Source: Isoetes taiwanensis
Lineage: Eukaryota > Streptophyta > Lycopodiopsida > Isoetales > Isoetaceae
Reading direction: 5' to 3'
Assembly: GCA_021234155.1 (NCBI GenBank)
Contig: JAJEKV010000001.1
Span: 16,067,491 to 16,131,490, forward strand
Length of the DNA: 64,000 bases
In this document: piece after piece, positions 30,823-43,445 of the stretch
How the letters are laid out: every line of letters begins with the position of its first letter
Numbering within the stretch: the first letter of the stretch is position 1
Notes under the pieces: generated by a model
Told to the model about the DNA's origin: nothing
Database searches by the model: none
Seen by the model: only the letters and a program-made list of their open reading frames with translations
Translations under genes and position numbers: made by a program

Positions 30823-31400
30823 CACAACCTTACATGTCTAGGCTTACCACCAGACTCTTACATGTCTAGGTTAACCACTTTACACCTGATGTCCGTGTTT
30901 ACCACTAGAGTTGCATGTCTAGGTTAACCACTTTTACATGGATGTCCAGGCAACCATCAGGACTTCATACATGTCTAGCTTACCACTAGGTTTACATGTC
31001 CAAAGTTAATCCACTGCACTTGCATGTCTAGGTTTACCACTAGACTTATGTCTAGGTTAACCACTAGACTCGAAGGCGTTCAGTTAACCACTTCTACATG
31101 GATGTCCGTGCTTACCACTAGAGCTGTACGTCTAGGTTAACCACCAGGAGTTGGATGTCCCATGTTTACCATGAGAGTTAGCATGTCCGGTGTTAACCAC
31201 TCAGGACTTACATGTCTAGGTTAACTTCACTAGACTTTACATGTCTAGGTTTCTACCACTCAGACTTCATGTCTAAAGCTAACCACTTTTACATGGATGT
31301 CCGGGCCACTTTCACTAGAGTTGCATGTCTAGTTAACCACTTTTACATGGATGTCCGAAGCAACTTTCACTAGACTTACAGCTAGGTTTACCACTAGGTT
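30823..31400 (+). repeat. 26-bp satellite array, plus orientation
   Basis: About 22 monomers. TGTCCGTGTTTACCACTAG replaces the clean TGTCCAGGTTTACCACTAG in several. It ends in the edge of unit A. Confidence 0.95.
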
Positions 31401-31475
31401 TTACATGGAAACCGTAAACATGAAACTTTTAGAACGTAAACATGAGACTTTTAAGTAACAGAGCATGAGACCGTG
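31400..31475 (+). repeat. Unit A fragment (edge minisatellite only)
   Basis: AACGTAAACATGAGACTTTT-like units match the T-rich minisatellite at 17,106, with CAG read as CGT. The copy stops at about 31,475, where unrelated AT-rich DNA begins, so the rest of unit A is absent. Confidence 0.85.
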
Positions 31476-31479
31476 GTTG

Positions 31480-32080
31480 CCCCATGGGTAAATCTTGTAT
31501 AGGTGTAATTTCTAGGAAATGCTACTAATAGTTTTTAGCAATAGCAAAGTTGGCGCATTTTTTCACAATTTTCAACACTAGGTATAGAAATATCACACTT
31601 TGACCAAACACGCTTAGTCAAAAAGTTCAATAAAATTCAAGATGTACTAGAACAAAATTATGTGCCCTTAGGCAATTATGCTCTTCTATGGCAACCCTGA
31701 TAAGCACTCATGGAAAAACACTAGGATTTTCGAATGATCTCTATTTGGGGTAGTGGAAGAACATGTGAATCATTTGAGCTACCAAACAAAGTTGAGTGCA
31801 ATTGGGGCACATTAGAGCAATTTCCTATATAGCGTTAATACACCATGTAAAATCATAAACACGGACATTTCACTAGAACATCAGTTGTCTTAATCAAGTT
31901 TTAGCTTAAATAGACAGCCACATTGTGCTTGCAAAAATAAGGCCCTTTTTACTCATTAGTTTGGAATAATGGCGTGTTATCATGGAATAAGAAGAAGCCA
32001 ATTTCAATTATCCTAAAGGAACATCCTTAAAACCATCGGATGAAATCTTAGGGTATTTTTAAAACCATCTGGATGATATA
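31480..32080. other. AT-rich DNA, no gene
   Basis: Unique-looking; contains two copies of an AAAACCATCTGGATGA-like phrase near 32,030 and 32,060. No ORF of note. Confidence 0.4.
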
Positions 32081-32084
32081 TCCT

Positions 32085-32590
32085 TAAGATGGTTTTAAGG
32101 CATTGTGACGCATGAGATTTTATTTAAACATTCACAACCTTCTAGCTTCCACTCTCCCCTTGTGCAACTATCTAGCAACTTAACTTCCCTCTCAGGCTCT
32201 ATGCATGAGGTTTAGGACACCACCCACCTGTGCTCCCCCATTCCTTCTTTATTCTTCTTCTTTCTTCAATTGTTTAATAAATACCCTCTAGGATTAACAA
32301 GCATCATCGTGACAAGTTTCCTAAGTTCCTCATCACATCGACTACTTAATTAAGCATACCTTTGGGGATCCAAGATCGGTTAATAGATACTCAATATACG
32401 GTATATGATACCCTACAATTAGTGTCCTATATGGATTTAATACTAAGCATTTATTACTTTAACTCCAATTTTGAGATGTTAAAATTTCTAGTTGATCGTT
32501 ATCACAGTGTATGTCAAGAATATTTGAATGTTTCAAAGACGCCTTGATGGAAACGCCGAAACAATGCCTTTAAAACCATTTTAAAACCAC
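32085..32590. mobile_element. Candidate MITE with terminal inverted repeats
   Basis: The left end reads ATGGTTTTAAGGCATTGT (about 32,089-32,106). The complement of the right end (about 32,563-32,584) reads ATGGTTTTAAAGGCATTGTT, with a CG-containing word next to each. The body of about 460 bases is AT-rich and has no transposase. A target-site duplication could not be fixed because the flanks contain more AAAACCA words. Confidence 0.4.
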
Positions 32591-33600
32591 TTGGATGTGC
32601 CTTGTTGAGCTCCAATTCAGATAGCGATATGTTTACCATTACATTACATTTAAGATTAAAATATGCTAACAACCTTATTAGACCCCATCGAAAGAAAAAA
32701 TCGCCAATACTCTAACCCCCGCTTCTTCTACCTCGTAATTTTGCCGCCTACTCTGGACGGTTTAAATCATTTAGGATCTAGTTAGTTCACTTCAAGACCA
32801 CCTCGAAATGCATCCGCATCGCTGCGAAATGGTTTTCAAGTTTTCTATCTTTGTTTTCTCAGACTTGTCCGCAGTAATCGCTCATTAAGTTGAAGACCCC
32901 ATTTCACCTTGGAAATACGAACCTAAGCAACCCAAAATATTAAGACAAAGAATATAATCAAAGATTCCCATACTTGTAGTCCAAGTAATAACAAAACATC
33001 TAGTATTATCATTAGGCCTTGTTTATCCAAGACCAATGACTGCATCGATTCCGTATGAACTCTCACTAGATTTCGCTGATTTATATCTAGGATTCCATAT
33101 GAACTCTCAATTGCATTTAAAACATATATATTCTCATTATGTGCTAAGCCTGAACTCCGGGCATATAACAAGACAACCTCAGACTCAACAAGAAAACCAC
33201 CTTTGCATGCATGTCCAAAGAAGTGGTGCAAACATTCTCGCAAAAATAATATAAATACTTCAACATGTCCCGCAAAAATATAACATCTATGATTCCGCTT
33301 CTCTTGTAGGAAGAACATCTTGTGCCATGAACAAAAATGCTATATCGCCTTTATTTTCACGAATCTTACTACTGCTAGTTTCTGTAATTCCACTTATTTG
33401 TCCTTGTTTGCTAACCTCGTTTTGTCCCACTGTAATCGCCAGCTTTGATATAAATCTTCTAGTTTCCTTTGGGAACCTCACGAACCAATGTTTTCTTTAA
33501 TCAAGATAAGTAAGAATTTAAAACATAATTTTATTGCATTAATTCTAATCGTGATTAACACATTAACAAAATTTCACCTGCATACACAAAAGTGGACTGC
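32590..33600. other. AT-rich DNA beside the hAT copy
   Basis: A minus-strand frame of 131 codons (33,318-32,923) and smaller ones show no known motif. Could be the worn C-terminal part or 3' flank of the hAT element that follows on the minus strand. Confidence 0.35.
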
Positions 33601-36330
33601 TAATCAATCAAATGCTCCAACCGGGCTTGAAGAATTCAGATGGCCCGAACTTATTATAACATCCTGACTCGCTTTTGACTCCTCTCTCCTTGACGCTTGA
33701 ATCCCATGCTACCGCCCCTCCTCAAATGGAAAAAATCCTTTTGAGAGTGTACTTTGCAACGTAACGATCAAGAGCACATCTGTTGTTCGTGAGCCCTGCT
33801 AAGACCTTTATTCTTCGATAATTCATGATGCTAAACTTTCCATCTCTACCTAACCTAAACTCATGACCAATAATAAACGGATAAGTCTAAAATACTCCCA
33901 GATTCGGATCTTGAAGAAACTCACTATTACTTATGAACAATCAAAGTCTAGTGGATTGAACCAAATTCTTAGGCTCCTCTTAACTTCCTCGTGACATTGA
34001 GCCCACATCAAGCTTCAAAACATTGTGATCGCCTCCCATCAATGCATTCCCATCTATGGCATTGCATAATATTTCTCAACTCATCAGAATAAATTTTAGA
34101 GAAATGATCTTTTAGAATGCTTAACCTTTGCTTTTGAAGTCAACTTGCTTCAAATGTTTATGAAGCCTATCACAAGTAGTGGACCCAAAACCGTGGATAC
34201 ACATACATGGCATCTAGCAGATCGGCCCTTTGAAAACGGGTCGCTAGATTTTTAGCTAGAGCACCTCGCGAATGTCATGCAGATTCTTATGCATAACAAT
34301 AACCATCTCAAAGAAATGTATCCTTGGTTACCGGAGCTCCTGACGCCCTCCTCAACTGTTCTTTTGTGCATACATCCGCATTCCATTACAATAATTCCAT
34401 TACACAATGTAGTAAATGTACAAGGATATATTCCATTAAATGTATAATCGCATTGACAAGCGTAAATAGTACCTCGTGACTAAATGAGAGAGTGGACCTT
34501 CATGCATAATGTATCTTTTGCATCAAATTCCGTAATGCTCTTATCCCATCGACGCTATAAGTCAGTCCAAAGCCCAAATTTCTCCTTTATCATAATTAAT
34601 TCAATTAGTAGGGTACATGAACTAAATGTAAGACATGCCATTTGTCTCTCGCTTTGTACATATTCTCAAATGTACATTGTACTGAAAGCAAAGCATCGTG
34701 AAATTCATCTCCGTATATGGAAGTATGCCCGGCCAATGAATTTCAGAATTGGCAAATATAAGTGAGTTCGGGCCAAGACAATCAAGTGGGATTCTTATAT
34801 TAAACTAGCACCTAAGTAGCAAATTAGTATTTGTACCGCTAAAGTCAAATAAGGTTTCAGGATCCACTAGTTGAAGCAAGCACTGTAATGGCTTCTCCTA
34901 ATCTTGCCCACTTTTGAAGATAGTTTGTCCATTAATCCAACCAAGGATGGGTATTCTAAAAAATAGACGCTAGGCCGGGTTTCTTGTACAGCTGATATCC
35001 ATCTCAGACTAACTAGTGTTTAGCATCTTATTACCCTTAGTCAAACCTCGCCAAGCATCTTCCTTTGAACTTCATAAATCTTAGAAATAGGAACATCAAA
35101 CAAAGAACTTATAAACACATAATGAAAAGTACAACAAAGACATAGACAATACTAAACATACCTTTTGAGCTTCCTAAGCTAGAAGAAGTTATGGCACTTT
35201 TATCAAATCCTCAATCTTAGACCGGGCAAAATTGGTTTCAACAATTTTATAAGCAAGGTTCATTCTGGTGGAGCCATGCAATGCACACCACTAAGAGCAT
35301 AAGGTGCCAATGCAGCTTTTGCATTTTGACATCTTAAACCATTATGCATCCCCGCGACATGTGAACAAATCCATCCAAACCAATGCAAACCAGCCTTCTT
35401 TGTGATGTCAATTGCGAAGTCCCATAACAATGTACCTCCCTCAACAAGTATTCATATATATTTTCTCAAGTAGCTTGCATTTTCAGCAAGCGGTGATTCC
35501 TAACATAAGATGCACGCCTTAACAAAATGGGTTACAAAGTATACCGTCATGCACAGCATGAAGAATTGTCCCTGTCGCTGTCTCATCCAATGAGATGAAA
35601 AATACCTCACACTCTCAGAGTTCCTCCTTTGCAACCTTTCGTCACACTTCATCTATGCACTTTGTAAACTCCCCACCTTGTTTAGACCAACATGGTATCT
35701 AGAAAGTTCGGCAACAATAAGATTTGTGGATTTCCCTCCTTAGGATAATCACCATAGGTCTCCCTTTTTAATACATGAAATACGTACCAGTTGCAACTAA
35801 TCTTGCTTGCAAAGTTTTATCGCCCACCTTTGAAGCAAGTCTTGATCTGGCTTTGGTAAATCCAGCTTAATCCCTTCTTTGATGTAAAAATTCCATACCT
35901 CAACATTCTCGCGCCTACCTCCCTCCCTTGGTTTTCCACCCTCACTACTGCCAAGACTTCCTTCCATCTTCCATCTCTTTACCATTGACTTTACCAAAGA
36001 TGTTTCCTCGACAGGGTCCACACTCTTAGCCGTGATATCAATATTAGTTCCTTTGTTTCCATGAACATGCATCGCGAACGAAGCCCCCACGGTTCTAGGA
36101 AATCCACCCATCTTCCCCACCATAGGCCCTGTATGCATGGAAATCTTCCTCACCTTAATCTCTTTGAAAATCTCTACCTTGAGTCCACCGACCACGGCTC
36201 CTTTCGCTTCTTTGCCTTGCTTACTTTTCTACTTCCTTCGCTTGCCATTTTCCCTAAGACTGGCCGCTTCTTCTACTTTCCCCGCTTTACATTTCTTCAA
36301 GATTCAGTCGCTTCGGGGCTTTTTGAGAAC
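33600..36330 (-). pseudogene. hAT-superfamily transposase copy 1 (broken)
   Basis: Minus-strand pieces include the 132-codon frame 36,195-35,797 (LVKSMVKRWKMEG, GIKLDLPKPDQDLLQRWAI). Then come FFISLDETATGTILHAVHDG (about 35,610) and GVHCMA followed, after a frame change, by RMNLAYKIVETNF (about 35,290-35,240). A DE-T...-V-HxY stretch followed by a G-x-HCxAHRxNLA box is the catalytic-region layout of plant hAT proteins close to the DUF4371 group. Transposases of this type cut and paste DNA. The limits and the C-terminal dimerisation domain are not resolved, and indels abound. Confidence 0.5.
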
Positions 36331-36369
36331 CTAATTGTAACTTCCCCGACTCTCTTCTACTAATCAATT

Positions 36370-37140
36370 TCATATTGTTGCCACAATCATTGAATAATTG
36401 TTGTCGCTTAAAATGATTATGATAATGCCCTTGTTTGACATTCTTCGCAAGGCAAGACAAACCGATGATATATTTTAGAATGATTAGAATGAAAATATGA
36501 CACTTTTAGAATACATTGGTAAATAAAATTCTGAAGATAAAAAAGAACAAGGAATTTAAAGAGTTCAAGAAATATGCCATTGCCATACAAGGATTATCCC
36601 CATCCTCTTTAAGGGAGCACAACCCAGAAAATGGAGGATTCAGTTTGCATCTACAATAAGAAAAGAAACACAATCTTAAAACGTAACTAGATTTGGGAGG
36701 ATAAGAAAGAAATTTAAAGAATGCAAGAAAAATGACATACAAGACTTACCCGCTCTTAGGGGAGCACCAATCGGGCAGTAAAATGGACGATTCCAATAGA
36801 TGTATAAGCCTAGCTTGTGCATCTACAATAGTGAGACCTTGCTAATGATCTTTTACCTATCTATCTACTTTATGATCTAACAAAAAAAATACCCGATTTA
36901 AATAGTGGTAAGAGGCTTAATCCATGTGTTAGGCCCCTCCGATTTGTCGTAAATGGAGGCTTAACCTGGGCGGATTTGAGCCAACAAGCTCGAGGTATTA
37001 ATTCAAGAATGGAAGGGAGCAAAAATAGACTAAAAATTTTACGGTTCTAATAAATTTATTTTTTCAAGTAATAGTACCCTTAGTTATGTTTCGTGATAAC
37101 ATTTTTGAAATGTTATAAATATAGCCATTGGCTAAAATTC
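36370..37140. other. AT-rich DNA between the hAT copy and unit A
   Basis: No protein-like ORF; a 78-codon minus frame (36,742-36,506) is hydrophobic low-complexity. A GGAGCAC...AAT word is repeated near 36,610 and 36,760, with similar context, suggesting a short local duplication. Confidence 0.4.
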
Positions 37141-37164
37141 GGCCTCTTTGGCAAGCAACCCCGC

Positions 37165-37765
37165 ATGAGTACTTTTGCTAACAGAACGCGGAGACTTTTT
37201 ATACCGTAAACATGAAACTTTTTATAATGTAAATATTGAGACTTTTTAAGTAATGTAAACTTTTACAGCATCTTCGCTACTTATGATGAAGGCACTGGTA
37301 TAGCCAATGTATCCCGCTGGAGTCTTCTCAGTCATCATCCGAGGACATGTCACTTCAACAACGCGAACAATCTTTACCCTTTGGTTCTGGCTCTCACGCA
37401 GGCCGGGCTTGATCAATGGAAAGGGGCCGGTGGTGGTGTCGGGTTTCACTCCGCTTTCCTTACATCTCTTTCCCGCTTCTCTATCATCGTAGGCCGACTT
37501 CGCGGGCCGATGATCTCAAGGCCTTTGAACCAAGAAGCTTACCTCCTCCCTGCATAAGCCAAGTCCTCAATATCCGGCGGATTCGACACCGCCCATGCCA
37601 TCGCCATCTGGATGATCCTGGGATCCTGGCTAAAACCTTGTTTTTCTGGACATAGATCGATTGGATATCGCCCCTTTAATCCCAAAATTTCAGAGGCAAT
37701 TCCGGAACAAATTTCTTTAACCACGGTCCAATCTAACTCTGGGCAAATTTCAGATGCAATCTAAC
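37165..37765 (+). repeat. Unit A, copy 3 (same orientation as copy 1)
   Basis: Starts with the T-rich minisatellite (ACCGTAAACATGAAAC) and continues through GCCAATGTATCCCGCTGGAG and GTCATCATCCGAGGACATGT, matching 17,310-17,370. The coding strand is minus; GYIGY survives in the frame 37,449-37,246, but the SUMO-motif acidic part is shifted out of frame. CAG to CGT and CTG to CCG changes are common. Confidence 0.92.
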
Positions 37766-38600
37766 CACCACATGCTCCAGTTTACCACTTTACATGGATG
37801 TCCGTGTTTACCACTAGACTTTACATGTCTAGGTTAACCACTAGAGTTGTACGTCTGTGCCGTAAACCACTTTACATGGATGTCCGTGTTAACCACTAGA
37901 TTCATACGTCTAGGTTAACCACTAGAGTTGCATATCTAGGTTAACCACTTTACATGGGTGTCCGTGTTAACCACCGTAATTTACATGTCTAGGCTCTTAC
38001 CACTAGACTTATATGTCTAGGTTAACCACCAGGAGTTGCATGTCTAGGGTTACAACTTCACGCTACATGGATCTCCGTGTTACAATTTAATTTACATGTC
38101 TAGGTTAAACACCTTTACATGATGTTCAGCCGCACCAATTACGTTTATCCGTGCTAACCAATCTAAGTGGGATCATTTGTCTGTGTCAACCAAATTATAC
38201 TTTGTTCAGGGTTAAACTACCATACTTGTTTCATTAACAACTTGGATATGTATATCCTCGTGTTAACCACTAGACTTTACATGTCCGGGGACATTAACCA
38301 CTATAGTTACTACATCTGTGTTAACCACCAATTTGACATGGATGTCCGAAGCCGACCACTCAGACGTTCTTAGTCTAGGTTAATCACTAGAGTTGTACGT
38401 CCAGCTAAGCTTTGACATGGCTGTCCCCGGGTTAACCACCAGGAGCTGTCCGGTGCCATCCAATAGAGCTGTCCGTGCTAACCACCATACTCTGTCTAGT
38501 TTAACCACTATACCTGTCCATGCCTACCACCACACATGTCCGTGTTAACCACCAGGGTCACTCTGTCCAGGTTAACCATCAGTTAATGTTCAATACCAGT
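37766..38600 (+). repeat. 26-bp satellite array, plus orientation
   Basis: About 30 worn monomers between unit A copy 3 and unit B copy 2. TCCGTG replaces TCCAGG in most units. Confidence 0.95.
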
Positions 38601-38609
38601 AAGGACAAC

Positions 38610-39285
38610 AGGTGAGGGTGCAGGCAATAGCCCGCCCCGCGGAGCAGGTAAACGTCTCTTTATCGATGAAGGGATGTGCTTTAAAACCCCAAAACCCATA
38701 TCTCCAAATAGTCTCCATCCTCGACGCTTCCTTCCATTGTGCAAATTTGTAATTGTTTAGTGCCCGCCTGCGAGATATCGACGTTGCGGTTTCGTGAGCG
38801 AGGAATCGGTTACGTACCGTAGATCTTCTTCTATCCGCAGGATCTTCATCTGGTGGAGCCGAGAAGATGGTCGGTAGCTGGAGTCACCGGAATCGAAGAG
38901 TGAAAGAGGACTGGCGAGACGAGTGACGGAAGTCTTGATTGTACCGGTTTACGTATAAAATGTAGGCATTACTTCGAGCACGGCAGACGTCGGCCGATAT
39001 GATGGTTTCGAAGTTTGAAGCAATCATTGCAAAGTATTTATAAAAAATGATTGGCAGTCAACCATATTCGTCTTCGACTTCGATATTGTGGAGTTCAGCG
39101 ATGCAGGTCGCAGGATCACACCAGAAATCGGTCGAAATGGTGAATACACGTAGTTAAATACCGGAAAGTGAAGTCCTGAGAGTCAGATCGACTGCCAGTT
39201 TCATACCCAATGTCTAAAGAAGGTTTCTCATGTATCGTAATTGTTTTTTCATCTCTTAATTTTGTTTCTATTGGAGTGTTATCTG
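38610..39285 (+). repeat. Unit B, copy 2 (plus orientation)
   Basis: Begins with worn GTAGGTAAA repeats and CGTCTCTTTATCGATGAAGG, then GGATCTTCATCTGGTGGAGC and GAAGATGGTCGGTAGCTGGA shared with the other copies. It ends near CTCATGTATCGTAATTGTTT. Internal parts differ from copy 1, so alignment would be needed to place the ORF. Confidence 0.75.
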
Positions 39286-39440
39286 TGTTAGTGGGGTCGT
39301 AATCAGGTGGTTAACTCGATATCTTCCAAAGGGTTAACCCGACGTTCTAGTGGACTACCGTCCAAATTTAGTGTCCAGTTAACCAATCGGTATATCCAAA
39401 GTTAACCAATTTGGTTACATACTTACCACTAGACCTAGAT
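39285..39440. repeat. Short satellite bridge with an orientation change
   Basis: A few minus-type words (GGTGGTTAACTCGA, GTTCTAGTGGACTA) are followed by plus-type words (GTTAACCAATCGG, TACTTACCACTAGACCTAGA). It is the hinge of an inverted pair of unit B copies. Confidence 0.75.
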
Positions 39441-40690
39441 GTCTAAGCACTCCCCCAAATAAGAAGAAACCAAGTGTAAATTTGAAAAAAAAAACAATTA
39501 CATTATGAGAAACCTTCCTTAGAACATTAGACTATGAAAAAACAACGCAGTCAATCTGAACCATAGGACTTCATCCTATCAACTCTTCAGATTCCTCTCG
39601 AAAGCTCGACTTCACGGTTTCTAGTGTGATGTCCTCAATTCTTTATCACCCTTTGAACCACAACTCCATGTCGAAGGTTCCGCCGTAATATAGTTGATCG
39701 CTAATCATTTTATCAACTCTTCTCTGGTGCTTCCAAACTCGAAGCCATCTCCCTCGGAGAGATACCTCTATCCTTCGAGGGCAGCAGCTGCCCCTCAAGC
39801 AGCTATTCTCATTGCCTTTTCTTTCACGATTGTATTTCTTCAAGAGCTTGATCTCATATCCCTCATCTCAGAGTCCCCTTCTTTCCTGAGGAGGGGTATT
39901 CGGAAAGTGACTCCCTTCTACTTTACATCTCTCATCGGCCCTACATCAAGATAGAAGATCCCACGCTAAGTTTGAAAGGAAAAATCTACGGTTGCATGTA
40001 AGCAAAGGCCTTACTTCATAGTAAAACCGGGTTCCATTATGTCGCCCCGACTCGAGCCCCTTTGATCCGGGTTCGCCACGGAGCACATCTTCCATAGCTG
40101 GTCACTAAAAACAATTGCAAGAAAGTGAAGCATGCTACTCTGTACCACTTTTGAACCCCGCTAAAAGTACCCGGCTAATCGGGTACTCTTTAAAAAATAG
40201 TACTTCGCTTTTTCTTCCTGATTAAAAACAATTCAAAAATTTTGAATTGAGGTCAATACGTCAATCTATAGTAATTAGAGATAACAATACTATTAGGAGA
40301 CTAAATAAAATCAACCCCTCAAAATTATTGTTTATTGAGATATTTATACAAGTTCCCAAGCATCTAATGTCGGTAATTTCTAGGTAGTTTTGCAATCTCC
40401 TTAAAAGAACTTTAGATGGTACACCCTAGCATGCTTTTACCCAAGAATGGCGGGTTTCCACAAATGGAAGAACGATCGAGATACAGAACCATTTAGTGAA
40501 TATGGGTTTAGGGTCTTAGAAACACATCCCTTCATCGATAGCAAGACATTTGCACCTACCAATTTGTTTCCATCATTACCTACCCCTCACTATAGAGTTG
40601 ATTCACCTACCCACTAGACGACATTTACCTACCCCTCGAAATACATTTACCTACCGACCTACATTTACCTACCCTCAAGACGGCGACATT
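39440..40690 (-). repeat. Unit B, copy 3 (inverted), long form
   Basis: This is the complement of unit B: CCAAATAAGAAGAAACCAAG, then a minus-strand frame 39,843-39,646 (LKKYNR-like start, RIEVSLRGRWLRVWKHQRRV), GGATACAA-type codons, and CTTCCATAGCTGGTCACTAA at 40,090. Unlike copy 1, about 350 bases of extra sequence (40,125-40,480, including TATTTATACAAGTTCCCAAG) lie between the ATG region and the leader. The block ends in CATTTACCTACC repeats (40,600-40,690). Confidence 0.85.
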
Positions 40691-41360
40691 CTAGCTGCCA
40701 TTGGTTAACCTAGACAAATGACCCTAGTGGTTAACCCGATACGTATAGTGGTAAACCTCGACAAAGTATAAAGGGTTAAACCAGATAAAGTATGGTGGTT
40801 AACTCGATAACTCTATTGAACAACCATTAACCTCCTAAAGTGGTTTAAAACGTGCATTCCAACTTTAGCATTAATCCGGACGAAGGTCTGCCGAAGTAGC
40901 TCAACGGAGTCCGCGTTTAACGGAAATCGCAGAAGGTTAATCCCGGCGGCGAATCGGTCCAGCCCTGCTGTCATCCATATGCTCGTTCCACCGAATCATG
41001 TCGAAATGCTAGCCTAGACATCCATGTAAAGTAGCCACCCTTTGTGACATGTAAGTCCGGGTGGTTAACCCGAGATCCATAGCTGCAATGTGGTTAACCT
41101 AGACATGCAACTCGAAAGTGGTTAACCCAGATTACGTAAGTCTAGTGGTAAACCTAGACATGTAAGTCTAGTGGTTAACCCGACACTCCATGTAAAGTGG
41201 TTAACCTAGACATGCAACTCTGGCGGTTAACCTACATGTAAGTCTAGTGGTTAACCCGACATCCATGCGCGGTTAACCTGTACATGCAACTCTAGTGGAG
41301 TTAACCTAGACATGTAAGTCTAGTGGTAAACCCGACATCCATGTAAAGTGGTAAACCTAG
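40690..41360 (-). repeat. 26-bp satellite array, minus orientation
   Basis: About 25 monomers. A non-matching insert of about 200 bases (40,830-41,010) breaks the array; it has no ORF and no recognised family. Confidence 0.9.
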
Positions 41361-41364
41361 ACAT

Positions 41365-42005
41365 GCGGTTAGATCGTGATACCTAAATTTTAGGTTAGGA
41401 TTGACACGCGTTAAAAAGCGTGGGTTAGGATTGCATACCTAAATTTTTAGGTTAAAAAAAGGGAACAATATCTCGACCGATCTATTGTCGTGAAACAAGG
41501 TTTGTAAGACCATCCGGCCATCCGGCGGCTTATAACCCGGCAAAAAGTCGAATCCTTCCTGATGTTGAAGGACTTGGTCAGCTTGTGCGTGAGGTAGGCC
41601 TCACGGGTCCAGCGCAGACATCTACCTCGGTCAGCACCAAAGTAGTGAAGCTGTGGAAAGAGATGCGCGAAAGCGCACTTTCCACCGAATGCTTCGACCA
41701 GAGCCCCAACCAAACAGGTAAAGATTGTTCACGCTTTGTTAGTGACGCGGTCCCCTGATGATGACTCGAAGACCTCAAGTAGGATACATTTTCTCACATG
41801 CATTTCCTGCATACCATCACAGGCTAAACGTAAGATGCTTTTTGTAGAGAGAAGTTTCGCTATAAAAAAGTCTCATGTTTCGCTATAAAAAAGTTTCATG
41901 TTATAAAAAAGTCCTACGTTTCTCGCTTTTTATAAGAAAGTCCTCATGCCCCCAAGAAAAAAGTCTCATGTTTCTATTATAAAAAGTTTCATGTTTCCTC
42001 GCTTC
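41365..42005 (-). repeat. Unit A, copy 4 (inverted)
   Basis: Shows AGGTAAAGATTGTTCACG and TTGTTAGTGACGCGGTCCCC against the clean GTTAGTGACGTGTCCTC, then the complement of the T-rich minisatellite as TTTCGCTATAAAAAAGTCTC (clean: TTTCTGTTATAAAAAAGTCT). The reading frame is lost. Confidence 0.92.
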
Positions 42006-42590
42006 CATGTAAACCTAGTGGTAAACCTAGACATGTGTAAGTCTAGTGGTTAACCTCGACATCCATGTAAAGTGGTTAACCCATTACGCAACTCTAGTGG
42101 TAACCCGACATCCATGTAAAGTGGTTACCTAGACATGTAAGTCTAGTGGAGTTAACCTAGATACGTAAGTCTAGTGGTGGTAAACCTCGACATCCATGTA
42201 AAGTGGTTAAGCTAGACATGCAACTCTAGTGGTAATCCCTCGACATCCATGTAAAGGGCAACTCCAGACATGTAAGTCTAGTGGTAAACCTAGACATGTA
42301 AGTCTAGTGGTTAACCTCGACATGTAAGTTCAGTGGTTCACCTACATGTAAGTCTAGTGGTTAACCCGACATGTAACTCTAGTGGTAAACCTAGACATAA
42401 AGTCTAGTAGTTAACCCGACATGTAAACTCTAGTGGTAAAACCTGTACATGTAAGTCTAGTGGTTAACCCGACATCCATGTACCCAGATTACGCAACCTA
42501 GTGGTAAACCGACATCCATGTAAAGCGTGGTTAACCGTATTACGTAAGTCTAGTGGTTAACCTAGACATGTAAGTCTATGCAACACTCTG
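42005..42590 (-). repeat. 26-bp satellite array, minus orientation
   Basis: About 22 monomers directly after unit A copy 4; orientation flips at about 42,590. Confidence 0.95.
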
Positions 42591-43445
42591 ACATGGATGT
42601 CCAAGCTTACCACCAGACTTTAACAAAGTCTGTTTTTCACTAGATGTTCAAAGTTAACCACTAGATTACATGTCTAGGTTAACCATCAGGACTTCATATT
42701 GCCCAGGGTTTACTTCACTCAGAGTTAAGCATGTTCAAATTTCTTTTAACCACGGTGACTTACATGTCCAGGTAGACTTACATGTCTATTAGTTTCACCA
42801 TAGAGTTAAATGTCCGTGCTAACCACTCAGACTTTACATGTCTGTTAATATCAGACTTCACATGCCTAGGTTTTACCACTAGACTTACATGTTCAGGCTT
42901 TACCATCAGGAGTTACATGTCCAGCTTAACCACCTGCAGACTTTACATAAATTAGGTAGACTTCATACGTCTGTAAGGTTTACTATAGAGCCGGTTAATG
43001 CCCGTTAATATCAGATACCATACGTTCTGTTAATATCAGACTTTACATGTTCAGGCTTCAATAATTGTAATTCCCGCATACGTCCAGGTTTACCACTGAG
43101 ACAAGTTCGTGTTAATACTAGACTTTACATGTTCAGGGTTAGCTACTGGCCTGTTCAGGTTAACAAGTTGAAGATGTTCAGTTAATCCACTAGATTTCAG
43201 GATGCTAGGTTTACCACTAGACTTACATGTTCAGACAACTACTAGATTTTGGGAAGACATGTTCAGATTTCAACCACTCTCTTTATTGGATGTCCGTGCT
43301 CACTAGGAGCTGCAGTTCAGGTTAACCACTTTACATGTTCAGTTAGTTCACTAGATTTTACATACCTAGGTTAACCATCAGATTTCACGCTCCGTGCTGG
43401 ATGTCTAGGGCAATACTAGACTTACATGTCTGTTAACCACCAGGG
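42591..43445 (+). repeat. 26-bp satellite array, plus orientation, heavily worn
   Basis: Monomers alternate between TCTAGGTTAACCA and TTCAGGTTTACCA forms, with many TTCAG for TCCAG. Orientation flips back at about 43,445. Confidence 0.92.
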
